NCBI GenBank assembly: GCA_903863845.1
Contig: CAIPDP010000090.1
Span: 1-53,077, forward strand
From: an uncultured Mucilaginibacter sp.
GTDB lineage: Bacteria; Bacteroidota; Bacteroidia; Sphingobacteriales; Sphingobacteriaceae
Length of the DNA: 53,077 nt
Reading direction: 5' to 3'
Under the pieces are notes generated by a model. The model saw nothing but the letters and a program-made list of their open reading frames with translations. It did no database searches and was not told the DNA's origin. A program made the position numbers and the translations under genes. This document shows, piece after piece, positions 1-9,000 of this stretch (positions within the stretch are counted from its first letter, which is position 1; each line of letters opens with the position of its first letter).

Positions 1-1
1 A

Positions 2-409
2 TCCTGCAAACCGGCCACCCCTGCAAATACCGAATCAGTTTTAAATGGTTCCTGGAAATTGGTCAGCAGTAGATCGATCGTTAAAAAAGACACAACTGAT
101 ACCTCGCCTAAAAATGGCCTGGAAACTATTAAATTATACAATGACGACCATTTTGCCTTTTTTACCCATAATACCCTAAAGACCGACAAGCCCGTATATG
201 ATTCGGGTTCGGGTACTTATTCACTTGCAAACGAAAATTATACCGAACACCTGCAATATTGCACGGAACGTGAATGGGAAAACCATGATTTCAATTTTAC
301 ACTTACTGTTAAAAATGATACCTTTCAGCAGCGTGGGGTCGAGAAGATCGACAGCCTTCATGTTGACCATATCATTATTGAAACCTACGTTAAAATAAAG
401 TCGAAATAA
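2..409 (+). CDS. Lipocalin-like lipoprotein, 5' end missing
   Basis: The reading frame is open from base 2, so the gene begins before the window; the apparent TTG start at base 59 is internal. The visible translation starts S-C-K-P-A-T and runs into G-S-W-K-L-V-S. The early cysteine looks like the lipidated Cys of a lipoprotein, and GxWKLVS is the usual opening strand of small Bacteroidota lipocalin-like (DUF4488-type) proteins. About 135 residues are visible, predicted to be beta-rich, with no catalytic motif. Function is unknown; binding of a small hydrophobic ligand in the periplasm is only a family-level guess. The next gene is on the same strand 40 bp downstream. Confidence 0.7.
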   Translation, partial: SCKPATPANTESVLNGSWKLVSSRSIVKKDTTDTSPKNGLETIKLYNDDHFAFFTHNTLKTDKPVYDSGSGTYSLANENYTEHLQYCTEREWENHDFNFTLTVKNDTFQQRGVEKIDSLHVDHIIIETYVKIKSK

Positions 410-449
410 ATCAAAAACCCCGATCAGGCGTTATAGGATCAAACAAACC

Positions 450-806
450 ATGTCAACTATTCAACCTATTGCCGAACGCCTGGTCGCACTGCTGCGCGAT
501 CATAAATTTATCGAAGCCTACCGCGAGCTTTTTGGCGAAGAAACGGAAAGTATCGACCCGCTATATACGATCATGCCGAACGCCAGGGGGCTAATAACTC
601 TGATCGAGCGGGAAAAGCAATTTCAAACAAAAGCCACAATTCATAAAGTTGAAGTTTCCGAACCTTTGATATCGGGCAATTACTTTTCGATCCGTATTTA
701 CATCGATTATACCATCGAAGATAAAGGAAGGAAAACGCTGGAAGAACTGGCCGTGTATCATGTGAGAACCGGCAAGATCGTAAGGCAGCAGTTTTTTATG
801 GATTAA
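450..806 (+). CDS. SnoaL-like / NTF2-fold protein
   Basis: A 118-residue cytosolic protein with no signal peptide. An N-terminal helix (PIAERLVALLRDHKFIEAY) is followed by alternating strands ending in GKIVRQQFFMD, the pattern of SnoaL-like polyketide-cyclase or NTF2-fold proteins. The family is used for many purposes (isomerases, cyclases, binding proteins), and no catalytic set is clear here, so the substrate is unknown. Its stop codon overlaps the stop of the convergent DUF4199 gene by 4 bp. It may be co-transcribed with the lipocalin-like gene upstream. Confidence 0.65.
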   Translation: MSTIQPIAERLVALLRDHKFIEAYRELFGEETESIDPLYTIMPNARGLITLIEREKQFQTKATIHKVEVSEPLISGNYFSIRIYIDYTIEDKGRKTLEELAVYHVRTGKIVRQQFFMD

Positions 807-1339
807 GCCTGGCCTGCAATTGGATTGACACGTTTACGCTTCAATACCAGTGCTGCAACCAGCGACACCAGCAAGCCTACAGGCAATATTTCCATATAGG
901 TAAACATTGCATTATAAAAAGGGTTCCTGTATAATTTCCCATAGCTTTCGTTGGCTGCTGTTTGTTTTTGTATTTCAGCTGCTGAAGCGCCGGCAGCCTT
1001 CATTTTCGCAATTTCATGTGCCGAATATTTTTCGAAAAAGTCGGGTGTGAAGTAATAGTAATCAACCAGCCATACCAATACATAAATTGAAGAAGCTATC
1101 AGGGTGATAAAAATGCCTATTTGAAACGCTTTTCCAAAAGTTATAGTACCATTATTTTGTTTATCGCGATAGGTTTTAACACTCACAAAAACGAGTGAAA
1201 ACGCTACCAGCATTGTACTATAACCCAGCAGTAAACTTCCCTGAATATGGCTTCCAAATAAGTTGGTCATTCCTATGATCATCCACGAGGTTACGATCAG
1301 TCCGGCAATCAATCCGTAAATAACAATCAGCTTTTTCAT
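803..1339 (-). CDS. DUF4199 membrane protein
   Basis: Four hydrophobic segments are visible: KKLIVIYGLIAGLIVTSW, then a segment near LLGYSTMLVAFSLVFVSV, a third near IGIFITLIASSIYVLVW and a fourth near LPVGLLVSLVAALVL. Between the second and third lies the family's hallmark stretch around YRDKQNNGTITFGKAF; between the third and fourth is a soluble loop rich in Ala and Lys. This is the DUF4199 pattern of Bacteroidota inner-membrane proteins of unknown function. I chose the Met at 1339 (MKKLIVIYG) over the upstream start at 1363, because the first membrane helix then follows directly. It lies downstream of the luxR-type gene on the same strand, a common pairing. Confidence 0.85.
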   Translation of the reverse strand: MKKLIVIYGLIAGLIVTSWMIIGMTNLFGSHIQGSLLLGYSTMLVAFSLVFVSVKTYRDKQNNGTITFGKAFQIGIFITLIASSIYVLVWLVDYYYFTPDFFEKYSAHEIAKMKAAGASAAEIQKQTAANESYGKLYRNPFYNAMFTYMEILPVGLLVSLVAALVLKRKRVNPIAGQA

Positions 1340-1422
1340 CGTTTTAATTTTCTGTTGGCTCAAAGTTGCTGCACAGTAATTTAAAAGGGGTCATACTTTC
1401 GGATGATTTTGCATAATTTACC

Positions 1423-1450
1423 AAAAAATAGTACTTTCGCAGTACTATTT
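1423..1450 (-). terminator. Intrinsic terminator after the luxR-type gene
   Basis: A perfect 10-bp inverted repeat (AAATAGTACT / AGTACTATTT) with a 5-base loop is followed on the minus strand by a run of six T. It touches the stop codon of the luxR-type gene and lies about 85 bp before the DUF4199 start. It should therefore end, or attenuate, transcription between the two. Confidence 0.7.
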
Positions 1451-1914
1451 CAGGGGATAATACCCATCTTTTTGCCCATGTCGATAGCCTGAGTTCGACG
1501 CTTTACTTCCATTTTTTCAAACAGCTGCGCCGAATGGGTCTTGATCGTATTCAGAGAAACGAAAAGTTTGTCGGCTATTTCCTGATTACTTAGGCCTTGC
1601 GCCATTAATTCTAACACTTCAAGTTCGCGTTTACTTAAATTGAGACGCTTTAGGGCAACATGGTTTAAAACAAAATCCTGCCGATAGATTGCCTTCTCTA
1701 CCACAACCGTTTTTAAGACCGGTTTACGTAGTTTGATTGCCAGCCAAATACCCAGCGCAGTAAATATTATCGCAATAAAACCTATATAGGTATCTTCATC
1801 CTCATCTGCTAGCAAAAAGCGAATTTCTATCCATCGAAGTATAAATGCAAAAACAGCCAGTACAAGGCCGTATAGAATGATTTGTTTATTTTTTGTCAGT
1901 AAACTCAAGATCAA
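1450..1914 (-). CDS. Membrane-anchored LuxR-type regulator
   Basis: Residues about 10-28 and 42-62 form two membrane helices (IILYGLVLAVFAFILRW and YIGFIAIIFTALGIWLAIKL). A C-terminal LuxR/GerE helix-turn-helix spans residues 90-150, with the classic LSKRELEVLELMAQGLSNQEIA and the recognition-helix region VSLNTIKTHSAQLF. No receiver or sensor domain is present, so this is a DNA-binding domain tethered to the inner membrane, a form common beside DUF4199 genes in Bacteroidota. The only local start is a TTG; there is no ATG in frame. It begins 5 bp after the stop of a 58-aa gene on the same strand, suggesting translational coupling. The signal sensed is unknown. Confidence 0.85.
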   Translation of the reverse strand: MILSLLTKNKQIILYGLVLAVFAFILRWIEIRFLLADEDEDTYIGFIAIIFTALGIWLAIKLRKPVLKTVVVEKAIYRQDFVLNHVALKRLNLSKRELEVLELMAQGLSNQEIADKLFVSLNTIKTHSAQLFEKMEVKRRTQAIDMGKKMGIIP

Positions 1915-1919
1915 AATAT

Positions 1920-2096
1920 TTAGGATTGTCTGTATCCGTGTTGTTTGATCAACAAGCCCAGCATCAACGTTATACCCAAACCTTTCATAAAGCGATCTAC
2001 AAAATCAGCTGTCGGCCATAAATGTTTAACGATAAAACTGGCAGAAAGGATGAACAGCCCCGCAGCTATGCCACGTGAAAATTTTAAATTGTCCAT
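1920..2096 (-). CDS. Small membrane peptide, 58 aa
   Basis: An ATG-initiated reading frame of 58 residues, beginning MDNLKFSRG and ending KQHGYRQS. It has two hydrophobic stretches (IAAGLFILSASFIV and GLGITLMLGLLI) separated by a short polar turn with K, P and D. It ends 5 bp before the luxR-type start and would share that transcript. The length, helix pattern and position argue for a real small gene, perhaps a partner of the membrane-bound regulator. I do not recognise the family. Confidence 0.55.
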   Translation of the reverse strand: MDNLKFSRGIAAGLFILSASFIVKHLWPTADFVDRFMKGLGITLMLGLLIKQHGYRQS

Positions 2097-2134
2097 TTTT
2101 TGATTCCTGAAGCTTAAAGATAAAACTTTAACAT

Positions 2135-2518
2135 TTACAGCACTTGTTCCCTGTACAATTTTTCCAAAGTTTTTTCAGGATCATTGCAAAGGCCCGGGTG
2201 CACTTTTGAGGTTTGCACAACAGTACTCCGTGTAGCCGTTAGCCAACGGAAACGTGAAGGCATATCAAATTGCGCTATTGGGCCTGCATCATCAGCACCA
2301 TTGCATATTTGAGCAAAGGAATGGAGATGAGCCTTGATATCGTCAATATTGGCACGGCTTGAGAATGAACAGAGTCTGGTTTCGTCAACCCTGCAAAGGC
2401 ATTGAAGGAACTTTTTGGTTGGACAAAACAGGATAACGCCTACATTGAGGAATTCCTCCCGCTCAACCTGGGGCACCACGCGGATAACGGCGTATTCGAA
2501 CAAATTAGTTCCGGGCAT
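2135..2518 (-). CDS. DUF3037 protein, partner of HipA-like kinase
   Basis: A 127-residue soluble protein opening FEYAVIRVVPQVEREEFLNVGVILF, the hallmark of DUF3037, followed by a CRVDETRL segment and a C-terminal PSRFRWLTATRST motif. Its first 14 bp overlap the end of the HipA-like gene, so the two are translationally coupled. The HipA-like/DUF3037 pair recurs in many bacteria. The role of DUF3037 is not established; from the fixed pairing it may be a partner or regulator of the kinase. Confidence 0.88.
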   Translation of the reverse strand: MPGTNLFEYAVIRVVPQVEREEFLNVGVILFCPTKKFLQCLCRVDETRLCSFSSRANIDDIKAHLHSFAQICNGADDAGPIAQFDMPSRFRWLTATRSTVVQTSKVHPGLCNDPEKTLEKLYREQVL

Positions 2519-3287
2519 GTTGGGCCTCCTTTATAAAATTAGCCGAAGCAGCTATACGCGCTTCTAAAAAACCTGTATACACCGCCCGCACCTCATCCGG
2601 ATTTTCCAGCCATTCAGCTTTGATCCAATCATCGGGAATAAGTGAGACGATAGCTTTTATGGTGTCGGGTGTCAATATCGCTTTAAATTCTTCGTCAACC
2701 AGGTCCAATTCCGAGGCCCGGGGCAAAAGCACGTGATCTTTAACCTGGACAAAAGGTCGGATAGCCTGCTCCTGCCAGTTGTCCCAGGCATGATGGAAAT
2801 ACAATGCTGCACCATGATCGATCAGCCAAAGCTCTTTGTTCCAGGTAAGCATATTGGTATTACGGGGCGTACGGTCGACATTGGTCAGCAAACAATCCAA
2901 CCATACGATCTGCGAGGCCTGTTTGTCAGTCAAACGCGTAACCGCCGGGTCGAAGGTTATCGCACCAGACAGGTAATGTAATGCCAGGTTAAGGCCCACG
3001 CTGGCCTTCAACAGGTCTTGTATTTCCTCATCGGGTTCAGACCTTCCGAAGGCAGTATCCAGATGGGCAAATACGACCTCGGGGACTTTAAATCCCAATG
3101 CCCGGGCGATCTCGCCACCAATAAGCTCGGCGATCAATGCCTTAACTCCCTGTCCTGCCCCACGAAATTTCAATACATATAAAAAACCATCATCGGCCCC
3201 AGCAATAGCAGGTAATGAACCGCCCTCGCGTAAAGGCGTCACATAACGGGTAACATTAACAGCGCGTAATTCGGGTGCCTGGAACAT
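2505..3287 (-). CDS. HipA-like Ser/Thr kinase-fold protein
   Basis: A 260-residue HipA-type kinase. Visible kinase features are an ATP-binding lysine in LYVLKFRG (K40), a helix Glu in LIAELIGGEIA (E54), a catalytic loop NVDRTPRNTN (D138, N143/N145) and a metal-binding D157 in WLIDHG, the DFG equivalent. It is much shorter than classical HipA toxins (about 440 aa) and lacks their N-terminal domain. No HipB-like antitoxin lies nearby; the partner is DUF3037, overlapping by 14 bp. The substrate is unknown. All catalytic positions look intact, so it is probably an active kinase. A -7 box (3299-3306) lies 11 bp upstream of the ATG. Confidence 0.85.
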   Translation of the reverse strand: MFQAPELRAVNVTRYVTPLREGGSLPAIAGADDGFLYVLKFRGAGQGVKALIAELIGGEIARALGFKVPEVVFAHLDTAFGRSEPDEEIQDLLKASVGLNLALHYLSGAITFDPAVTRLTDKQASQIVWLDCLLTNVDRTPRNTNMLTWNKELWLIDHGAALYFHHAWDNWQEQAIRPFVQVKDHVLLPRASELDLVDEEFKAILTPDTIKAIVSLIPDDWIKAEWLENPDEVRAVYTGFLEARIAASANFIKEAQHARN

Positions 3288-3298
3288 AGTATTGGAAG

Positions 3299-3306
3299 CA
3301 AAGCTA
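3299..3306 (-). promoter_or_regulatory. Promoter -7 box for the hipA-like operon
   Basis: The minus strand reads TAGCTTTG, a perfect match to the Bacteroidota -7 consensus TAnnTTTG, 11 bp upstream of the HipA-like ATG. No clear -33 TTTG was found at the usual spacing. Confidence 0.45.
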
Positions 3307-3328
3307 AGAAATAAGCACGGCTAAGCCT

Positions 3329-3370
3329 AAAAAACAAAGAGCCGCCCGATCAACCCGGACAGCTCTTTGA
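3329..3370 (-). terminator. Terminator of the carboxylesterase gene
   Basis: The repeat CAAAGAGC / GCTCTTTG encloses a GC-rich loop. On the minus strand it is followed by TTTTTT, directly downstream of the esterase stop at 3387 and ahead of the hipA-like promoter. It separates the two units. Confidence 0.8.
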
Positions 3371-3386
3371 AATTGTTTTTTATAAA

Positions 3387-5006
3387 CTACTTTTTGCTAT
3401 CAAATTGCTGAAGAAACAGGTAGCGCGGACGGTCATCGGCCGCCTGTGCTTTAGTAGTAACATCGATGTTAATATAGTTTAAAATACCGCTGGCGTTATT
3501 GGCTGGCCATTTAGGCAGGTTTTTACCATTTGGATTACCCGTTTTTATGAAATTGGCAAAATAGCTTTCCATTGTTTCAGATACTTTATAATCATCTGGG
3601 CCCCAGTTATACACTTTATTGCCGGGTAAATTCCCCAAAGCGTATTCAATTTCTGAAGCATGCGCAGCACCAGCTAAGGGTGGTGGTAATTTACTTGGAG
3701 CCTCTTTGGTATCGCTCTTTATGATACCGCCGGCCAGTCCTGGTTTGGCATTACCCATGGCTGCAACCATTGCAGGCCGTGGCCGCGAGAAAATATAACT
3801 GTAAACGGGATTTCCACCTGTTTTTACAGCTTGTTCTTCCCACAGCCAGGTGCTGTAAACTATAAAACGGTCGCTGGCAAGCGCCGTTGCCGATTTAACG
3901 ATCTCTTCAGGGTTTGAGCCTGGATAAAGTTTTAAAACAGTTGCAGTATCATTAGGATAGGCTTGCTTGATCTTTTTCAAATAGCTTTCAGGAGTTGGTG
4001 GCAAACCTTGTAAAAATGCCTGGTAAGGTATCTCAGCTGAGTTCCAACCAGCAAGTAGAGGGACATGTTGCTGTTCGCCGGCAGCATAAATTGCACTGCC
4101 TTGTTTGGGTAAAAAATAACCATCAATTACAACGGCCATGCTGAAACCACCTTGTTTGGCAGCCAGGTCAAGTAATTTATCAGCTGGAATCGCCCTGAGG
4201 TCGGCAAGTGAATTAGCGCCAACTGTTTTTTGGAATTCCGCACCTCTTTTTTCACCCTCAGCCAGTGTAGGTACAGGGAAAATGCCCCCGCTTTCGCCAA
4301 TTGCGGCACTAAACAGACCTTTACTAAGTGGCGATGCCATTTGAGCGCAAACCGAGATCGATCCTGCAGACTCGCCGTCGATAGTGACGCGGTTTGGATC
4401 ACCTCCAAAAGCGGCAATATTTTTTTGTACCCAAACCAATGCCGCATGCTGGTCGAGCAGGCCATAATTGCCTGAAGCCTGGTGGCTCGATTCTTTTGTT
4501 AGTTCAGGATGGGCCAATAAACCGAATATACCTAAACGGTAGTTGACAGTGACAGTTACGATGCCGCGTTGTGCAAGGCTTTCACCATCATATCGAGATT
4601 CAGATCCATCGCCTGCAACAAAACCACCTCCGTAGAAATATACCAAAACCGGCAACTTTTCTTTACCTGTCTTAGCAGGGGTCCAAACATTCAGGTAAAG
4701 GCAATCCTCACTCATACCCGAGGAACGGAACAGCATATCACCAAAAACATTTTTTTGCATGGCATTTGGGCCAAAATGATCGGCCTTTAATACACCGTCC
4801 CAGTTTTTGACCGGTTGCGGCTCTTTCCAGCGCAGATCGCCAACAGGTGGCTGGGCAAAAGGTATCCCTTTAAACATACGGATCCCGGTAGCTGCATCAA
4901 CTACGCCCTCTACCCTGCCATTTGCAATGGCAACCTGTGGGCCCTGGGCACGTGCGTTAAATGCGGCAAACGCCGACAGCAAAAAAATGACACATAACTT
5001 TCTCAT
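3387..5006 (-). CDS. Secreted type-B carboxylesterase
   Basis: A 539-residue alpha/beta-hydrolase of the carboxylesterase/cholinesterase family (COesterase). A cleavable signal peptide ends near NARAQ (residue 21), so the enzyme acts in the periplasm or outside. Visible signatures are GIPFAQPPVGDLRW near the N-terminus, EDCLYLNVWTP, an oxyanion loop FYGGGFVAGDG, and the nucleophile elbow GESAGS with Ser at about residue 213. The late His is probably the one in AAHASEIEYALG, near residue 449. Ester substrates such as acyl esters or plant phenolic esters are likely but cannot be chosen from sequence. It stands alone, with its own terminator. Confidence 0.92.
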   Translation of the reverse strand: MRKLCVIFLLSAFAAFNARAQGPQVAIANGRVEGVVDAATGIRMFKGIPFAQPPVGDLRWKEPQPVKNWDGVLKADHFGPNAMQKNVFGDMLFRSSGMSEDCLYLNVWTPAKTGKEKLPVLVYFYGGGFVAGDGSESRYDGESLAQRGIVTVTVNYRLGIFGLLAHPELTKESSHQASGNYGLLDQHAALVWVQKNIAAFGGDPNRVTIDGESAGSISVCAQMASPLSKGLFSAAIGESGGIFPVPTLAEGEKRGAEFQKTVGANSLADLRAIPADKLLDLAAKQGGFSMAVVIDGYFLPKQGSAIYAAGEQQHVPLLAGWNSAEIPYQAFLQGLPPTPESYLKKIKQAYPNDTATVLKLYPGSNPEEIVKSATALASDRFIVYSTWLWEEQAVKTGGNPVYSYIFSRPRPAMVAAMGNAKPGLAGGIIKSDTKEAPSKLPPPLAGAAHASEIEYALGNLPGNKVYNWGPDDYKVSETMESYFANFIKTGNPNGKNLPKWPANNASGILNYINIDVTTKAQAADDRPRYLFLQQFDSKK

Positions 5007-5173
5007 AGTCTGATTAGTTTATCGTGAATGATAGTAAATGGGAGGTTTGATAATTAATTCATACAATAATACCTAAAGCTTTGGTGATACCAAATTTTTC
5101 ATCAATAAAAGACTGCGGAAATTCAAGGATTTAAAAGTATTGACGCTAATATTTTGTTCATTTAATTTTGCTA

Positions 5174-5181
5174 TATATTTG
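5174..5181 (+). promoter_or_regulatory. Promoter -7 box for the duplicated-domain lipoprotein
   Basis: TATATTTG matches TAnnTTTG exactly, 24 bp before the chosen ATG at 5206. A TTTG at 5153-5156 could be the -33 element, although the 17-bp spacer is slightly short. It lies downstream of the GTG/ATG-like starts at 5140, which supports the later start. Confidence 0.5.
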
Positions 5182-5205
5182 GTGTTTAGCCTCTCTGGTC
5201 CTACA

Positions 5206-5934
5206 ATGAAAAAGTATTTAATATTTCTGGCCTTCATATCGCTTTTGCCGATCCTGCAAGGCTGTACAGACTTTGGTAAAATGAAAACCTACAACGGGGT
5301 GGATCTGTATCACAAAGCCCCGGTAACTGACGCCGAGGCCGAACGCCTGGGTATTTATTTAATAGGAGCAAAATTTGCAGATAGCACCGAAAAAAGCGTT
5401 CAAATTACCAGGGTGGGCCCGGTATACCAGTTTAGGTTTGTGATAAAAGAAGCTAATCAAAATGATACGGCTTTGTTCAAATACTTTAAGCTGTTTTCGG
5501 CTGAGCTATCGAATGAGGTATTTAATGGCGCCCCGGTTGATATTCACATCTGTGATAAACACTTTAAAACGATAAGGATATTTCCTTATGAGGATCTGGG
5601 TAGGAAAAAGTTTTTTGATGGCGTCGAGCTATTTTATACAGCCAATATAAAACCGGCCGAGGCCGATTCTTTAGGAAATTACCTAATCAAATCAGAATTT
5701 GCCGACGGCAGTGACAAAATTGTGCAAATTGCCAAAAACGGCGATACGTACCGCTTTAGTTTTACCGTAAAAAACGGTGCGGAACGAGATACTGTTAGTT
5801 TAAAAACCGCCAGGTTTTATGCCGGGGATATTTCTAAAAAAGTATTTGCAGGTGCGCCTGTAGAAATTCAATTGCACGATATCTTCTGGACACCACTGAA
5901 GATATTGACGATGATCCCTTCCAAACAGAAATAA
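5206..5934 (+). CDS. Lipoprotein with two tandem copies of one domain
   Basis: I place the start at 5206: the segment MKKYLIFLAFISLL…LQGC is a lipoprotein signal with the lipid-anchored Cys at residue 20, and a -7 box lies just upstream. The mature part consists of two homologous units of about 100 residues. Unit 1 carries YNGVDLYHKAPVTDAEAERLG, AKFAD, VFNGAPVDIHI and FKTIRIFP. Unit 2 carries FFDGVELFYTANIKPAEADSLG, SEFAD, VFAGAPVEIQL and WTPLKILT. I do not recognise the family. It is probably a periplasmic or surface lipoprotein of unknown function. Confidence 0.75.
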   Translation: MKKYLIFLAFISLLPILQGCTDFGKMKTYNGVDLYHKAPVTDAEAERLGIYLIGAKFADSTEKSVQITRVGPVYQFRFVIKEANQNDTALFKYFKLFSAELSNEVFNGAPVDIHICDKHFKTIRIFPYEDLGRKKFFDGVELFYTANIKPAEADSLGNYLIKSEFADGSDKIVQIAKNGDTYRFSFTVKNGAERDTVSLKTARFYAGDISKKVFAGAPVEIQLHDIFWTPLKILTMIPSKQK

Positions 5935-6035
5935 GAGCCTTGATTTTTTACAAGTTTGTTTTGACTTCTATCCGGTATATTTTTAACCGGAGTTATCAAG
6001 TTGCCCAAATTATTAGTAGCTACTCAGTGCCACCA

Positions 6036-9000
6036 TTAAACCTGAACCTCCCCTTTTTTAATACTATAGGCCTCGCGCAATAAAGCTACCAGGGTATCCA
6101 GCTTCATCGGTTTGGAGATATAATTATCCATTCCATGGCTCAGGCATATTTCGCGGTCCTCGGAAAGGGCGTTTGCGGTCATAGCAATGATATAGGGTTG
6201 CCCGATGTTCATTTTTCTGATGGTTCGGGTTGCTTCGTAGCCGTCCATTTCCGGCATTTGAATATCCATTAACAGGACATCGTAATTATGCTCCTGTATG
6301 TTATTGACCGCTTCAGCTCCGTTATTGGTCACTTTTGTGGTATAGCCCAGCTTCATCAGGATACGTTCTATCAGTTTCTGGTTTACCGGGTTATCTTCAG
6401 CTATCAAAATTTCCATCGGGTGACGGGCAGCGAAACTGGCATCCAGCAAATTATTTTGCTGTACATCTGGTTGAACCGACTCCCGACGCTCTCCTAATTC
6501 AGCAACGATACTGCGAAGCAGGTTATTCTGTTTGACCGGCTTGGTAAGGATAGCTGAAAACAAGCCCGGGTATTTTTTACGGCTTTCGTCGTTAATTGAA
6601 CTCAGGATAATTACCGGAACAGGCCGCGCCGAATTCTTGATGGCTTTTGCCAGGCCAGCACCATCTATATCCGGCATTTGCAGATCGGTGATCACCAGTT
6701 GAATCGAAGGGTCGGCAGCCAACGCTGTCAATCCTTCCTGCGCTGATGAGCAAGTAACCGGAACCAGACTCCAATGCTCAAGCTGGGCCTTCAGGATCAC
6801 CAAATTGGTTTTGTTATCATCAACGATAAGCACTTTTTTACCTTGCAAATTTGTAAAGCCTGGTAATAAAATATTTTCAGCAACTACACGCTGACTTGTT
6901 TTAGCACAAATTGTAAAATTAAAGGTCGAACCTTCACCCAATTTACTGTCTACCCAAATATTACCACCCATCAGCTTCACCAAACGTTCGCTGATGATCA
7001 GCCCCAGGCCGGTACCCCCGTACTTACGGGTAGTAGATGAGTCGACCTGCGAAAAAGGTTTGAACAGGGTGGGCAACTTGTCGTTAGGTATGCCAATACC
7101 GGTATCTTTAACGCTAAATGCTATCTCAAGCTGATCATCGGCTAACTTTTGCGCCAACGAAACCTTAATAAACACTTCGCCTTTAGAGGTAAATTTGATC
7201 GCATTATTGATCAAATTGATGATCACCTGTTTTAAACGCAAGCTATCGCCTTTTACAAAACGCGGCAGGTTAAAATCAATTTGGTAGATCAGGTCGAGAT
7301 GTTGCTCAGCTGCTTTCTGCGAGAACATATCCATGATCTCTTCCACATTTTGCCGCAGGTCGAAATCCTCTTCCTCGATATCCATCTTGCCCGATTCTAT
7401 CTTCGAGAAATCAAGAATATCATTGATCACGTTCATTAAACTGTCGCCGCAATTGATAATGGTTTCGGTATATTCACGTTGCTCGTCCGACAATTTGGTT
7501 TCAGCCAGCAAAGAAGCCATACCGATTACGCCGTTCATTGGCGTACGTATCTCATGACTCATCGTAGCCAAAAAGATACTTTTTGCCTCATTGGCCTTGT
7601 CAGCTTCCTGGCGCGCCTTAAACTCCTGGTTTTTCTGATCCTCGAGCTCCTCCGACTGTGATTGCAATTCTTCGTTAAGGGCCTGTAATTCCTCAGATTG
7701 CGACAGTAATTCTTCGTTTACTGATTGCAACTCTTCGGACTGCGCTTGCAGCTCCTCATTCAGTGACTGCAGATTCTCGGATTGTTCCTGCAAAATTTCA
7801 GCTTGTTGTACTACTTCTGCGGTACGCTCTTTAACCTGTCGCTCGAGGCGGGCCTTCTGTTTAATGATGCTGTTAACACGGAAGCGGTAAATGGTATAAA
7901 TACTTCCTACCATCATTGCTGCAGCAAATGCCTCAAACCACCAGGTAAGCCAAAAGGGTGGCACGATGGTTAGTTTTAAACTTAGTATTCGTGGCGACCA
8001 TTTCCCTTCGCCGTTTTGGCTTTTTACTCTGAATGTATATTCTCCTGGCGGAATATTGGTATAAACTGCTGTGTTTTTGTCTCCAACATAATTCCAGTCT
8101 TTATCAAAGCCTTCCAATATATAAGCGTATTTCTTTTTGTTTGGCGAAGCAAAATCCAAAGCGGCATATTCGAAAGACAAAACGGATTGGTTATGAGAAA
8201 GTGTGATCGATTTTGATTCGGCAATATCTTCAACCAAGGGAGATAGATCACCGTCATTTTTTGATGGTGTTACTTCGTGGTTAAATAGTTCAAAGCGGGT
8301 AAACACCAGGGTCGGATCGTAACTATTTTCCATAACCTGGTCGGGAAAGAAAGCGTTGAATCCGTTGACCCCTCCGAAATAAAGTAGTCCGGAACTACTT
8401 TTAAGGGCCGAGCTTTGTTTAAATTCATCCGCCTGAAGTCCATTTTCGGTAGTAAAATTCCTGAATTTGCCCGTAGTCGGGTCCAACATTGCCAGCCCGT
8501 TATTGGTACTGATCCACATATGACCTTTGCTATCTTCCAAAACTGCCTCAGCATAATCGTTTGGCAAGCCATTTTTCGTACTGTAAACAGAAAAGTGTTT
8601 GGTATAGGGATCGAATAAATTTAAGCCTCCAAGCGTACATATCCACAGCCGGCCGAGGTGGTCCTCATAAATGGAAGATGCCGTATTATTGCTGATGCTG
8701 TTCTTATGGTCATCGTGTTTATAGCTGGTACAAGTGAAGTTTTTAGTATCAAAAAGACACAAGCCCGCATCATCAGTTGCTAACCACAAATTTCCTTTAC
8801 TATCGCAAAACATCGAATTGATCCGATCGCAGGCCAGGCTTTTTGGGTTTGCCGGATCGTGTCTGAAACAAGTAAAAGTATTTGTTTTACGATCATACAG
8901 ATCGAGTCCATCACCAAAAGTACCTAACCATATTCTTTTATCGGGCGTTTGGGCAATCGCATAGATATTATCTCCGCTAATACTCCCTGGATTCGAGGGA

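Noticed and set aside
2..409. Start codon at 59 (TTG) for the first gene
   Set aside because: The frame is open back to the window edge with a lipoprotein-like Cys and family motif before it.
2135..3287. Classical HipBA toxin-antitoxin pair
   Set aside because: No HipB-like helix-turn-helix protein; the partner is DUF3037 and the kinase is too short for HipA.
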